From Clostridia bacterium (GTDB lineage: Bacteria > Bacillota > Clostridia > Christensenellales > Borkfalkiaceae), in the NCBI GenBank assembly GCA_028720205.1, contig JAQYLE010000014.1:1-64000 (forward strand): a stretch of 64,000 nt of DNA, written 5' to 3'. The notes beneath the pieces are model-generated. The model was not told where the DNA came from, ran no database searches, and saw nothing but the letters and a program-made list of their open reading frames with translations. Shown piece by piece: positions 51,101 to 59,984 of the stretch; the stretch's first letter is position 1; the number at the start of each line of letters is the position of its first letter. The position numbers and the translations under genes are program-made.

Positions 51101-51584
51101 CAACCTTGACGAAAGCGTGAAAAAGGCGAAGGGAACGATGAGCGAAGACGAATTCAAAAAGAGCGAAAACGTAAGATATTACGCCTTCTCGTTCCTCGAT
51201 TCGGCTAAATTCCTGCGCTACGATTCCACTTTGGATAAAGACGAAGTAGGCAATTCGTACACTTCGTACGACTCCACTTCTTCCGATTATGCGGAAGGCG
51301 TTTCGTACCTCAAATACGCCGACGTCGACGGCAATACTCTGGTGTACGTGGATTATTCCAAAACGGAAGTTACCGTAACGGCGGATACCGCCGACGATTC
51401 TTCGAACGATACCGAAGAGGATTCTGCCGATTCAAACGGCGTCAACGTCTGGTTGCTGGCAAGTTCCATTATTCTTGCGGCGGTATTGTTACTGACTATC
51501 GTAAGCATCGCCGTCCGCCGTATTCTGAAAAAGAAAGGCAGAAAGGCAAAAGCGCCGAAACAGAAAAAGGCCAAAAAACAATAA
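48168..51584 (+). CDS. Large surface lipoprotein with CBM-like repeats and C-terminal membrane span
   Basis: The 1138-residue protein has a lipoprotein signal (KLLTLFLTAFFLSASAGTLA, lipobox ending AAC) followed by NGGFESDTAKD. Jelly-roll-like segments repeat about four times (ITLAAGTAAKFSVWVKTAKL, ITLSANTCALYSVWVKTSKI, YKTISVRVKTGNGAKASIYL, GQWQTFTFYLHTGNEAKNYR), resembling galactose-binding or CBM4/9-type folds. A Ser/Asp/Glu linker, a span (VWLLASSIILAAVLLLTIVS) and a Lys-rich tail close it. Having both a lipid anchor and a C-terminal span is unusual. ATG 48168 fits AAGGG ten bases upstream; GTG 48162 is less likely. Function inferred: cell-surface glycan binding or envelope structure. Confidence 0.85.
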   Translation: MSKNKRKNKLLTLFLTAFFLSASAGTLAACAGNEDASEVDQSEISSSQTADNSRIKNGGFESDTAKDSAPIITSPKSWSKSSQVSSKTASGVIDTKPEAWDSLTKTGNVSPANETEAAEKWAEMNAYDRLQYIKNWKDANSGKDVDDLEFYTDKYNISADDIPEADVNPGTHYAGGEAGADKNTRVLMIHNAVSSTSAIGAAQYYTSSSTITLAAGTAAKFSVWVKTAKLTYGSENSEADKNRGAYIAVSQTVGGKSKEQVQVKNINTEKINPAGENNGWVKYEFYVKGSNYAASTFTVALGLGQGTSSNQFGGVNGYAFFDDLECSVIRSSEYDALVPASATDIKQVTDTEYEFSADRDCMNIFKYAINLSSSLSAGTFADLGITSSDARKIDAKNNVFDDADAIDKYGIFTKSAIDAGIDTESNEYFKAVWQSDFASFPFADASDLLVLFSASKTAYEAQSDTITLSANTCALYSVWVKTSKIASGNTGAGITLTEKASISDPSDDDATALLSSLDSTTGTKTDVDGSAGAKDEDIFAGWQQCTLLIENKTDSDKYFSLTFTFGATADDAEKSAYGAGYAMFTGIESATLTSKQAEYYSTGTYAAKKTFEAETEDTGAAAFDDRAGDEDTDRIKTGFTNLSSYYGVEGGSSWVNKNNHDETKVNAYEYAGLVNKAYASAYAGTYAGESDLTALFAYPEALFENAEEPLMIYNKEAGKSYGFIAKSSTSVSSDSYKTISVRVKTGNGAKASIYLVNADAADKTAFTFNTPKVAYWYDKTGNVCAKDPTDSSFKRDTDTAFFLDKRGLYVANTAWTGYDESLMKDKVFANLSAYEKDADNNNLMVAEGGVSYNYDSTQWNNQGVDGIAYYYKDGKYYAYSDHTTEVTDLMTLVSAGKLTPKSLTADTQGEIALSAETIDTNGQWQTFTFYLHTGNEAKNYRLEVWSGVRNGETENAAGSYVMFAADKRSDLTSDTWKSNLDESVKKAKGTMSEDEFKKSENVRYYAFSFLDSAKFLRYDSTLDKDEVGNSYTSYDSTSSDYAEGVSYLKYADVDGNTLVYVDYSKTEVTVTADTADDSSNDTEEDSADSNGVNVWLLASSIILAAVLLLTIVSIAVRRILKKKGRKAKAPKQKKAKKQ

Positions 51585-51614
51585 AAACGCTTTTCATACC
51601 CCATCAACAAACAA

Positions 51615-51657
51615 CCCGTCGCTCTGACGTTTGCCGAGCGACGGGCTGTGTTTTTTT
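51615..51657 (+). terminator. Terminator after the surface lipoprotein gene
   Basis: CCCGTCGCTC (51615-51624) and GAGCGACGGG (51636-51645) form a perfect 10-bp stem; CTGTG and seven T follow. Confidence 0.85.
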
Positions 51658-51685
51658 CGTGCTGAAAATTTCAGAGCGACGTTCG

Positions 51686-52987
51686 TTATCCGTGCAGTCG
51701 CAGTCCGTGCGGAAGATGGTTTTTCACCACTCCCCCTACTCCTTTTCCCCAACCGACGGGGTAGCCGTTCACGCACACCGTACACCAGCCGGAAATATTG
51801 CCCTCCACGCTTTCGCCGCACAGATATTTTTGCAGCCGCGGATCTTCGTAACCGAGATTCAATGCGTTTTTCGCCTCGCCGCGTTTCAGAGAAAGGGCGT
51901 AGGCATGGGCGGGTTCGAAGCGATTTTTTATTATTTCGCCTATTTTTACGCCGCAACGCAAAACTTTAAGCCCGTTCCAATCAAAACACCCGGCGGGAAG
52001 CGCGTAAAGCGCGCCGCCTTTTTCGTACAGGCTATATTCTTTCGTCTCGCCGAAAACGGAAAGGCAGAATTCGTCGAACAACCTTTGCGCCGAATAAGAC
52101 GCGCCGCTCTTTTTAAGCGGCAGATCGCGCCGTCCGCCCCGCGTTTTTTCAAACGTCGCGCAATAATGCCCCTCGCCGCGTATTTTGTGCGGCAGCAGTT
52201 TCTCTTCCGAAAGCAAACGGAATTCTTCATGCGCTTTTAAAAAGTTCCGCGTTTGTTCCTCGTCCTCTTCGCGCGAAAACGTACAGGTAGAATAGACGAG
52301 TTTTCCCCCGCCCGACAACATTTTCGCCGCCTCGTTTAAAATACGGCTCTGCCGCGCCGCGCATGCGCGCACGTTATCATCGCTCCATTCGCGCCTTGCC
52401 TCTTCCGCGTTTTTACGGAACATACCCTCTCCGGAACAGGGCGCGTCCACCACGATTTTATCGAAATATTCCGTAAAAAAACCGCTGATTTTTTCGGGAT
52501 ATTCGTTTACTACCACCGCGTTTTTTACGCCCAGACGCTCCGCGTTGGAAAGCAGAATCTGCGCGCGCGAAGGCACGGGTTCGTTACTTACCAAAATCCC
52601 CTCTCCGTTTGTCGCCGCCGCCAAAGCGGCGGTTTTCCCTCCCGGCGCGGCGCATAAATCCAGCACCCGTTCTCCCTTTTTTACCTGCGCTTTAGGCGCA
52701 ACGCACGAAGCGGACGGCTCCTGCATATAATATAATCCCGCGAAATGGTAGGGTTCTTTTCCTACTTTTTCGTGATTGACGTATCGCGCGTTTTCCGCCC
52801 AGGGTACGGCGCCGCAAAGCGCAAGCGGCGCGATTCTTTCGAATTCTTCAACGGAAATTTTCAGCGTGTTAATAAGCAGCCCCTTTTCGCTTTGCTCTTT
52901 TTCGTATACGGCGAAAAAATCTTCCCGCTCGCTTTCGGGAAGAATATTTTTCATGCGCTCTACGAATTTTTCGGGAAGGAAATACAC
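51686..52987 (-). CDS. RsmF/NOL1-type rRNA m5C methyltransferase
   Basis: The enzyme adds a methyl group to cytosine C5 in rRNA using SAM. The 433-residue protein has VYFLPEKFVERMKNILP at the start, the SAM loop LDLCAAPGGKTAALAAA, the motif VVDAPCSGEGMFRK, the catalytic Cys in VYSTCTFSREEDEEQ, and a C-terminal RsmF-like/PUA-like domain ending VGWGKGVGGVVKNHLPHG. GTG 52987 is chosen because it matches the family N-terminus and has GGAG ten bases upstream. A longer frame runs into the exonuclease gene. Co-oriented with the exonuclease gene 26 bases upstream. Confidence 0.9.
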   Translation of the reverse strand: MYFLPEKFVERMKNILPESEREDFFAVYEKEQSEKGLLINTLKISVEEFERIAPLALCGAVPWAENARYVNHEKVGKEPYHFAGLYYMQEPSASCVAPKAQVKKGERVLDLCAAPGGKTAALAAATNGEGILVSNEPVPSRAQILLSNAERLGVKNAVVVNEYPEKISGFFTEYFDKIVVDAPCSGEGMFRKNAEEARREWSDDNVRACAARQSRILNEAAKMLSGGGKLVYSTCTFSREEDEEQTRNFLKAHEEFRLLSEEKLLPHKIRGEGHYCATFEKTRGGRRDLPLKKSGASYSAQRLFDEFCLSVFGETKEYSLYEKGGALYALPAGCFDWNGLKVLRCGVKIGEIIKNRFEPAHAYALSLKRGEAKNALNLGYEDPRLQKYLCGESVEGNISGWCTVCVNGYPVGWGKGVGGVVKNHLPHGLRLHG

Positions 52988-53013
52988 CGCGTTGCCGCTC
53001 CTTTTTGTAGTAT

Positions 53014-54006
53014 TTAATCCGTCCGGGTTTCGCCTGTATTTAACGCATTTACCGCCGTTTCGAGGTCGGCGCGCAACTCTTCCGGCGTACAGATTTTCGC
53101 GCCTCGATCTTCCGCCTCTTTTCTCCGCGCGCCCGTCTCCTCCGCAAAACATACGTAACAGGTACACTCCGCCGTTTTATAGGCGTATTTCGCGCCCGCT
53201 TTAAACAACAAGGAAAGCAACGGAAGAGAACGCTCGTTATCTTCTTCCAACCGACGGGAAAAACCGATCGATTCGCCTTTCATCGCGCCGTTTTTATTAC
53301 GCCGCCGCGCGCCGGAACCGGCGGCGCGGTGAAACTCCGACAGCGCCTTTTCACGGCGTTCTTTCCGCTTTTTCGCCTCTTCCGCTTCCTTTTTCCCCGC
53401 AGCGGAAGAAACGGGCGTAATCGTATAATTTTCTATTCTGCCGCACGAAATCTTGTATTTATCCATAAGCGCGCGGAAAGATACGCCTTCTTCCCTGCTC
53501 ATCGCCTCGGCGATTTTCATGGCGGCGTAAGCGTCGTCCACCGCGCGGTGCGGCGTAAATTCCACGCCGAGTTCCTCCGCAATCGTTCCCAATTTATACT
53601 GCCTCTTCATATTCTTTTTCCGGCACATATACGCATACTGCGTATCGGAAAACGAAAAACAAAACGAAGGCAGGGAAAAACGGCGCGTTTCCAAATTGAG
53701 ATACTTCACGTCGTTGCCCGTGGCATGACCGCACACCAGCGTGTCTTTATTTTGCAACAACGCGTAAATTTTATCGGCAACGGCGGGAAAATCGGGGCGG
53801 TTTTTAAACGTTTCGTAATCGTAGGGCAACACCAGCCCTTTTTCGCCTTTACGATCGGTAAGGTGAAAACCGCCGTGCGGATTGATGAGAATATCCTCTT
53901 TTTCGATCACGTTAAAATTTTCGTCCGTCAGGCAATAGCCGAAGGCGCAGATTTTTGCGGTATTTTTATTTACGCTGGCGCATTCAATATCGAAAAACAG
54001 ATACAT
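53014..54006 (-). CDS. DnaQ-like 3'-5' exonuclease with possible BRCT-like C-terminus
   Basis: The 330-residue protein has a DEDDh exonuclease domain: MYLFFDIECASVNKN (first Asp/Glu), CGHATGNDVKYLN and HRAVDDAYAAMKIAEAM. A charged linker rich in Lys/Arg/Glu (about 200-260) leads to a C-terminal part (CTCYVCFAEETGARRKEAED, then RGAKICTPEEL) that reads like a BRCT domain. It probably trims DNA or RNA 3' ends; partner unknown. ATG 54006 is preferred over GTG 54024 because it starts the fold and follows GAGAGG. Confidence 0.86.
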   Translation of the reverse strand: MYLFFDIECASVNKNTAKICAFGYCLTDENFNVIEKEDILINPHGGFHLTDRKGEKGLVLPYDYETFKNRPDFPAVADKIYALLQNKDTLVCGHATGNDVKYLNLETRRFSLPSFCFSFSDTQYAYMCRKKNMKRQYKLGTIAEELGVEFTPHRAVDDAYAAMKIAEAMSREEGVSFRALMDKYKISCGRIENYTITPVSSAAGKKEAEEAKKRKERREKALSEFHRAAGSGARRRNKNGAMKGESIGFSRRLEEDNERSLPLLSLLFKAGAKYAYKTAECTCYVCFAEETGARRKEAEDRGAKICTPEELRADLETAVNALNTGETRTD

Positions 54007-54201
54007 GTTTCCTCTCTTTCGCACGCAACTTTTCTTCTGTCTTCCCGTATCGTTCTCTCCCGTATCGTTTTACGCCCGATTTGCGCAAAACGGAAAAAAC
54101 CGCGGCGAAAAAGCGGATCGATACGGTTCAAAGCGGTTCGAAACAAATCGGAACGGCTTCTACGCGCCGCTTTATGCCAATGCGGTTCTCTTCTGTTCAC
54201 G

Positions 54202-55491
54202 TTATTTTTTGGGTAAGATCGCCGTCTTTCCGCCCATATACGGCTGCAAAACGGCGGGAATCGTAACGCTGCCGTCCTCCTGCAGATGATTTTCCACAAA
54301 AGCGATCAGCATTCTGGGCGGCGCCACCACCGTATTGTTCAGCGTATGCGCAAGTTTTATTTTGCCGTCTGAATCCTTATAGCGAATGGAAAGTCTGCGC
54401 GCCTGCGCGTCGGTAAGATTCGAGCACGAGCCTACTTCGAAGTATTTCTTCTGCCGCGGCGACCACGCCTCTACGTCGCAACTTTTATATTTCAGATCGG
54501 CGAGATCGCCCGAACAGCAACCGAGTTGACGTACGGGAATTTCCATAGAACGGAACAGTTCCACCGTATAATTCCACAGTTTTTCGTACCACGCTTCGCT
54601 TTCTTCGGGGCGGCACACCACAATCATTTCCTGCTTTTCGAATTGGTGAATACGGTAAATGCCGCGCTCTTCTATGCCGTGCGCGCCCTTTTCCTTTCTG
54701 AAACAGGGCGAATAACTGGTAAGGGTAAGCGGCAGTTTGTTTCCGTCGATGATCTGCCCCATGAACCTGCCTATCATGGAGTGTTCCGAAGTACCTATGA
54801 GGTATAAATCTTCTCCTTCGATTTTATACATCATATTATCCATTTCGTCGAAACTCATCACGCCCGAAACCACGTCGCCGTGAATCATATACGGCGGAAT
54901 CACGTAGGTAAACCCTTTATCTATCATAAAATCGCGCGCGTAGGTGAGCACCGCCGAATGCAGCCGTGCGATATCGCCCGTCAGATAATAAAATCCCTGC
55001 CCGGAAGTACGCCGCGCGGAATCCACGTCGATGCCGTCCAATTTTTCTAAAATATCCAGATGATACGGCACTTCAAACGGGGGAACGTACGGCTCGCCGA
55101 AACGCTTTAATTCCACGTTCTGGGAATCGTCTTTACCGATAGGCACGTCGTCTGCAATGATATTCGGGATCGACATCATCACTTTTTTCAAAGCGCCGTC
55201 CGTTTCTTCCGTTTCCTTTTCTATTTCCGCAAGACGGGCGGCGTCGGCGGCAACTTCCGCTTTCACTTTTTCCGCCTCTTCTTTTTTTCCTTCTTTCATC
55301 AGCGCGCCCACCTGTCTGGAAAGAGCGTTACGCGCGGCGCGTAACTTATCTCCCTCTATAATCAGCGCGCGGCGTTTCGCATCGAGATTAAGCGCCTCGT
55401 CTACCAAGGGGAGTTTTTTCTCCTGAAATTTTTTACGGATATTCTCGCGGACTTTTTCCGGATCTGTTCTGATAAGGTTAATGTCGATCAT
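54202..55491 (-). CDS. serS: Seryl-tRNA synthetase
   Basis: The enzyme charges tRNA-Ser with serine. The 429-residue protein has the N-terminal tRNA-binding coiled coil (about 30-100, rich in Lys/Glu/Ala), motif 2 region SPCFRKEKGAHGIEERGIYR followed by IHQFEKQEM, and EVGSCSNLTDAQARRLSIRY. Motif 3 reads HTLNNTVVAPPRMLIAFVEN, where the usual form as I recall it is LNGSGLAVGR. It keeps the catalytic Arg but in a different neighbourhood. Its promoter has a perfect TATAAT, and no T-box is visible in the short leader (about 75 bases). Start ATG 55491. Confidence 0.95.
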   Translation of the reverse strand: MIDINLIRTDPEKVRENIRKKFQEKKLPLVDEALNLDAKRRALIIEGDKLRAARNALSRQVGALMKEGKKEEAEKVKAEVAADAARLAEIEKETEETDGALKKVMMSIPNIIADDVPIGKDDSQNVELKRFGEPYVPPFEVPYHLDILEKLDGIDVDSARRTSGQGFYYLTGDIARLHSAVLTYARDFMIDKGFTYVIPPYMIHGDVVSGVMSFDEMDNMMYKIEGEDLYLIGTSEHSMIGRFMGQIIDGNKLPLTLTSYSPCFRKEKGAHGIEERGIYRIHQFEKQEMIVVCRPEESEAWYEKLWNYTVELFRSMEIPVRQLGCCSGDLADLKYKSCDVEAWSPRQKKYFEVGSCSNLTDAQARRLSIRYKDSDGKIKLAHTLNNTVVAPPRMLIAFVENHLQEDGSVTIPAVLQPYMGGKTAILPKK

Positions 55492-55574
55492 CTGTTTTTA
55501 ATGCGCTCCTTTGTTTTCCGACGCATCTTTCGCACGCGCGATGCGGCTGCGCGGCTCACGTCTCTTTTTTCATC

Positions 55575-55603
55575 ATTATACAACTTTTTAAAGTAAATTG
55601 CAA
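55575..55603 (-). promoter_or_regulatory. serS promoter
   Basis: TTGCAA (55598-55603), a 17-base spacer and TATAAT (55575-55580). A G+C-rich stem (GCCGCGCAGCCGC region, about 55525-55555) lies in the leader. Confidence 0.75.
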
Positions 55604-55653
55604 TTAAAACGCGGATTAAATTGCGGATTCGCCGCGATTTTTCGTTGAAAACG

Positions 55654-55682
55654 TTGTAATTTTCGCGCAAGTATGGTATAAT
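55654..55682 (+). promoter_or_regulatory. P-type ATPase gene promoter
   Basis: TTGTAA (55654-55659), a 17-base spacer and TATAAT (55677-55682). It is divergent from the serS promoter about 75 bases away. Confidence 0.75.
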
Positions 55683-55798
55683 AAAAACGTGTTTTTTAAA
55701 AAACAGAGAATGATCGAAACGTAAGTTCCCTTTTCCGGCAGATTCAAGCGGTGCAAAAAACGCTTTCAGCCTTTACGGAACTCGTTTGGGAGAACGGT

Positions 55799-58615
55799 AT
55801 GAACGAAACGAAAAAGACGCCTGAAAAACGCCGCGCGGCGAGCATACGCGAAAACGCGGCGGCAACGACCGCCGGGACGGAAAAAGAAGCCTCCGGGAAA
55901 CAAGAGGTTTCTGTGCCTGCTTTGCGCGAGCCTGCCGAAAAAAACAAAGCCGAAAAAAATAAATCCGAAGAAAAAAGAAAAAACAAAAAAAATAAAATAA
56001 AAGAAGAGACGGAGATTATACGTTTCTTTCCCGACAGAACGCGCGGGCTCACCGATCAACAGGTTGCCTCCCGGCTGGAACAGGGCTTAAACAACAGCGC
56101 GCCGAAAAAATATTCCAAATCGTACGGAAGCATATTTTTCGGCAATATCTGCACGTTTTTCAATTTTTTATGCGTAGTGGCGGCGGCGGCGCTGATTGTA
56201 GCGAATGCGCCCGTTTCGCAGTTTACCTTTGTGCTCATCTTTTTCTGCAATATCGTTGTGGCGATTGTGCAGGAAATCCGCGCAAAACTGAAAATCGACA
56301 GACTATCCATTCTTTCCGCGCCTACGGCAAAAGTACTGCGCGAAGGAAAGAAAAAAGACGTTCCCGTTTCGCAAATCGTTCTGGACGATATCGTATTTCT
56401 TTCCGCAGGGCAGCAGATCCCCGCCGACTGCATTATGCTTGACGGCGCGGGCGACGTGAACGAAGCGCTTCTGACGGGCGAATCCGTGCCTATTAAAAAA
56501 TCGGAAGGAGATTCGCTTTTAGCCGGTTCGTTCGTCACCGGCGGGCATCTGACGGCGCGCGTTGATAAAATCGGTACGGATACGTATATCAACCGCCTGA
56601 CGGCGCGGGCGAAAAAGTACAAACGCCCTAATTCCGAAATCATCAATTCCATTTATCTGTTTATTAAACTCATCGGGATTATGATCGTGCCCGTGGCGAT
56701 ATTCATGTTCTTCACCAACTTAAAAGCAGAGGGCATTTTATGGGCGGATATCGAAGCGCGCGGCGGCTTTTTCAATATTCTGTTTTCTTCCAACACTTTC
56801 GATTCCGTAATACAAAAAACGTTTTCCGTGGTGATCGGCATGATCCCTTCGGGACTGTTGCTGCTTACCACCGTCGCGCTTTCCGTAGGCATGATACGGC
56901 TTGCCAAGTACAACACTCTCGTGCAGGATATGTACTCCCTGGAAATGCTGGCGCGCGTAAACGTATTGTGTCTGGACAAAACGGGTACGATTACCGACGG
57001 GCGCATGCGCGTAAGCGACTGCGTGCTGCTGAACAACCCCACCGAATATACCGTAGACGACATTTTAGGTTCGATGCTCGCTTCGCTGGACGATAACAAT
57101 CAGACGTCCATTGCTTTATACGACAGATTCGGGCATTCTTCCGCGTTGCAATCTACGGCGCAGATTCCCTTTTCTTCCGTACGCAAACTTTCGGCGGTGA
57201 GTTTCGGCGACCTGGGTACGTTTGCCATGGGCGCTCCCGAGTTCGTGCTTCGCCCCATGCCCGCCCGTGTGGAAAAACTGGTAAAACAGTATGCGCAGAT
57301 GGGTTTACGCGTGCTTGTTCTGGCGCATTCTCCCCAGCAGATTATGGGGGATAAATTGCCCGTGATTTTCCGCCCTGTGGCGATTATCACCCTTTCCGAT
57401 AATATTCGCCCCGACGCGATCGACACCATTCGCTGGTTTAAAGAAAACGACGTTGCGGTTAAGGTAATTTCCGGCGACAACCCCGTTACCGTTTCGGAAG
57501 TGGCGCGGCGCGCGGGAATAATTAACGCCTCTAAGTTTATCTCGCTGGAAGGTCTGTCGCCTCTGGAAGTGGAAAACGCGGCGAACGAATACACCGTATT
57601 CGGCAGAGTAACGCCCGAACAGAAAGCCATTTTAATCCGTTCTATTAAAAAAGCGGGCAATACGGTGGCGATGACGGGCGACGGCGTAAACGATATTCTC
57701 GCCATGAAAGAGGCGGACTGTGCCGTTTCCGTGGCTTCGGGCAGCGAGGCGGCGCGCAACGTTTCCAATCTGGTATTGCAGGACAATAACTTTTCCTCGA
57801 TGCCGAAAATCGTGAACGAAGGGCGGCGCGTCATCAACAACATTAAAAATTCCGCGTCGCTGTATATCATGAAAACGCTGTTGACGCTGATTCTCGCCGT
57901 TGTGTGTATTGCCACGGGCAGCCGTTACTTCTTCACCACAAATAACATGATTTTATACGAAGTTTTAATCAGCGCCGTGCCGTCGTTCGTTCTTTCTCTG
58001 CAACCCAATACCAGTCGCGTGAAAGGCAAATTTATTCCTTTCGTTATCTCCCGCGCGCTACCCGGCGCGCTGACTATGGCGCTCGGTATCGTGGCTTTAT
58101 ATATGCTGAATATGAGTTCGCTTTCTTATATTTTTTCTTACGCGTCTCCAAGCGGCGAAACGCTCAGCCTGTACGAGCCGATGCTTATCCTTTCCCTCAC
58201 CTTTACGGGACTTGTGATGCTTCTGCGTATCTGCCAGCCGCTCAATTTAATCCGTTCCGTGCTGTTTGCGTTCTGCGCGGCGGCGTGCGTAACGGTGCTG
58301 GCCATTCCCATGCTGGGCGAATTTATTTACGAGGGTTGGTCGGGTATCGATTTCAACGTGACGCAGATTCTTTTAATCGTGGTGATCGTGCAAGCCGCCA
58401 TGCCCGTCTCTTCGGGGCTTATAAAATTCTTCGACATGTTTAACCCCGCCGAAGACGACCCTGCGCCGCCTGCGCGCTATTCTTCCACCGCCGCGGCAGG
58501 CAACGCCGCCGTGCGTTACGGCGAATCGGGCGCTGCCGAAAATGCGTTAAAACAGGAAGATCCGCCCCGTAAAAAAACAAGCGCCTGGAAGAAAATATTT
58601 ACGGGGAAAAAGTAA
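55799..58615 (+). CDS. P-type cation-transporting ATPase (HAD-IC, CtpE-like)
   Basis: The 938-residue membrane pump has the P-type ATPase order: actuator TGES motif (NEALLTGESVPIKKSEGD), M4 segment GMIPSGLLLLTTVAL, phosphorylation site VLCLDKTGTITDG, and hinge AMTGDGVNDILAMKEADCAV. There are about ten membrane spans. The M4 motif is PSGL where classical Ca pumps have PEGL; I recall this form from CtpE-like Firmicutes pumps, so the ion (Ca or Mg) is uncertain. The first 80 residues are a Lys/Glu-rich cytosolic tail. ATG 55799 follows GGGAG by six bases; GTG 55751 is less likely. Confidence 0.9.
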   Translation: MNETKKTPEKRRAASIRENAAATTAGTEKEASGKQEVSVPALREPAEKNKAEKNKSEEKRKNKKNKIKEETEIIRFFPDRTRGLTDQQVASRLEQGLNNSAPKKYSKSYGSIFFGNICTFFNFLCVVAAAALIVANAPVSQFTFVLIFFCNIVVAIVQEIRAKLKIDRLSILSAPTAKVLREGKKKDVPVSQIVLDDIVFLSAGQQIPADCIMLDGAGDVNEALLTGESVPIKKSEGDSLLAGSFVTGGHLTARVDKIGTDTYINRLTARAKKYKRPNSEIINSIYLFIKLIGIMIVPVAIFMFFTNLKAEGILWADIEARGGFFNILFSSNTFDSVIQKTFSVVIGMIPSGLLLLTTVALSVGMIRLAKYNTLVQDMYSLEMLARVNVLCLDKTGTITDGRMRVSDCVLLNNPTEYTVDDILGSMLASLDDNNQTSIALYDRFGHSSALQSTAQIPFSSVRKLSAVSFGDLGTFAMGAPEFVLRPMPARVEKLVKQYAQMGLRVLVLAHSPQQIMGDKLPVIFRPVAIITLSDNIRPDAIDTIRWFKENDVAVKVISGDNPVTVSEVARRAGIINASKFISLEGLSPLEVENAANEYTVFGRVTPEQKAILIRSIKKAGNTVAMTGDGVNDILAMKEADCAVSVASGSEAARNVSNLVLQDNNFSSMPKIVNEGRRVINNIKNSASLYIMKTLLTLILAVVCIATGSRYFFTTNNMILYEVLISAVPSFVLSLQPNTSRVKGKFIPFVISRALPGALTMALGIVALYMLNMSSLSYIFSYASPSGETLSLYEPMLILSLTFTGLVMLLRICQPLNLIRSVLFAFCAAACVTVLAIPMLGEFIYEGWSGIDFNVTQILLIVVIVQAAMPVSSGLIKFFDMFNPAEDDPAPPARYSSTAAAGNAAVRYGESGAAENALKQEDPPRKKTSAWKKIFTGKK

Positions 58616-58628
58616 TTTCCGCGCCGTT

Positions 58629-59894
58629 TTACTTTCCGACGTTTTCGCCGTTGTTGTTTTGCACGGCGGTTTCCGCGTTTTCCCCGGTTGCCGCGTCGAT
58701 TTCCTCTTCTATCGGGCGCACGGCAAGGCGCAACGTCGCCGTGAATTTATTTTGAAGAAGCAGCCCGAAAAGCAAGATGAAAAATGCCGCGACCGAATAC
58801 ATTTTAGCGGGGTAAACGGCGGCGAGAGCAAACGCTACGATTTCGCTCAGCGCAAACGCGAAATATACCGTTTTGCCCTTTACGCGCGAAAATTTTTCGT
58901 ACGCCTGAAAAATGGCGTAATTTTTTTCGTATTTCTTTTCCCCGCCGTCCGCGCCGTCCCGTTCGAAGATGCTCTTTTGCGCTTTTTCCGCCTGTTTTAT
59001 TCTCCGCGCGTACGGAAACGCCGCGCTTGCCGCCAACGCCGCCGCCACGGCGAAAAGGCAGATTACGGGGTACGCATAGCCGGCAAACCGATCGGTTCCC
59101 TCCACGGCGAAACGTACGATGAAAAGTGCGATGAGCGCGACGATCAGCGCGACAACCGTTACCGCAACGGTTGTTTTTATATGTTTTTTCTGATTTTCTT
59201 CCGTGATCTTCCGCAGATTTTCATCAGGGAAGAGATAGCGGTAATTTTGCAGATTTCTGTCGTTATATACGTCGTAGCGGTATTTTCTGCCCTGCGCTTC
59301 GTCGATCTTCTTTTCCGCCGCGGTAAGCGCCGCGCCGTCTTTTGCGCGTTCCTGCGATTTTTTTAAATTGGCGAAATACGTTGCGAAAAAATACGTCAGC
59401 AGTCCTGCCGCGAATACCGCCGTGCCGATCATGGAAAGCACGCCGAACTCGTCGCTTTCGGATTTTGAAGTTTCCGCGGCAATCAGCGCCACCATAACTA
59501 CAATGCTTACAATCAGCACGAACAGCGCGGGGCGGGTGCGTTTTTTCTCCGTTTTTGTCTCCGCCGCCATTTGTTCGCGGTACGCCGTCACTTCGGGTGC
59601 GTTTTCTTCCGCCGCGCCGCCGCCGTTTTTCAATACCTCTTTAAACCCGCGCATAAATTTTCCGCGCAATATAAGATAAACCGCCGCGCTTACAATCCAC
59701 GCAAGCACCAACGCCGCGCCTAATTGCCAACCCGTATCTTCCGCCGCGTCCGCCGTGATATACGCCCATACGACGATTGCGATACATATCGCAAAGAACG
59801 CCGTTGCCGCAACCGCTTTGGCTATATATATTTTATGTAACCGCTTCCGCGTTTCTCCGTCCGCAATCGCCCGCGCGTATTTCGTAAACCCCAT
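58629..59894 (-). CDS. Unrecognised multi-span membrane protein
   Basis: The 421-residue protein shows about eight hydrophobic spans in four pairs (near residues 27-48, 58-77, 122-142, 155-175, 236-258, 268-290, 335-355 and 358-378). They are separated by highly charged cytosolic loops such as ENLRKITEENQKKHIKTT, and the C-terminal tail is acidic and Asn-rich. I do not recognise the family. ATG 59894 follows AAGGGG and starts just before the first span. The gene lies after gyrA beyond a terminator-like hairpin and ends 13 bases from the P-type ATPase gene (convergent). A role in the envelope is all that can be said. Confidence 0.75.
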   Translation of the reverse strand: MGFTKYARAIADGETRKRLHKIYIAKAVAATAFFAICIAIVVWAYITADAAEDTGWQLGAALVLAWIVSAAVYLILRGKFMRGFKEVLKNGGGAAEENAPEVTAYREQMAAETKTEKKRTRPALFVLIVSIVVMVALIAAETSKSESDEFGVLSMIGTAVFAAGLLTYFFATYFANLKKSQERAKDGAALTAAEKKIDEAQGRKYRYDVYNDRNLQNYRYLFPDENLRKITEENQKKHIKTTVAVTVVALIVALIALFIVRFAVEGTDRFAGYAYPVICLFAVAAALAASAAFPYARRIKQAEKAQKSIFERDGADGGEKKYEKNYAIFQAYEKFSRVKGKTVYFAFALSEIVAFALAAVYPAKMYSVAAFFILLFGLLLQNKFTATLRLAVRPIEEEIDAATGENAETAVQNNNGENVGK

Positions 59895-59919
59895 AATTAA
59901 CCCCTTCTTTATACCGATT

Positions 59920-59971
59920 TTTAAAACAAACGGGTGCGGATTGCCGCGTTTTCCGCCGCCCGTCCGCACCC
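59920..59971 (-). terminator. Terminator-like hairpin after gyrA
   Basis: CCGCACCC and GGGTGCGG (59932-59939 with 59964-59971) form an 8-bp stem with a G+C-rich 24-base loop, followed on the minus strand by GTTTGTTTTAAAAA. It likely ends much of the gyrBA transcript. Confidence 0.6.
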
Positions 59972-59984
59972 TAAGCCGTTTCCG

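Noticed and set aside
55491-55580. T-box leader before serS
   Set aside because: The leader is only about 75 bases and lacks the T-box consensus and terminator, so it cannot hold a T-box.
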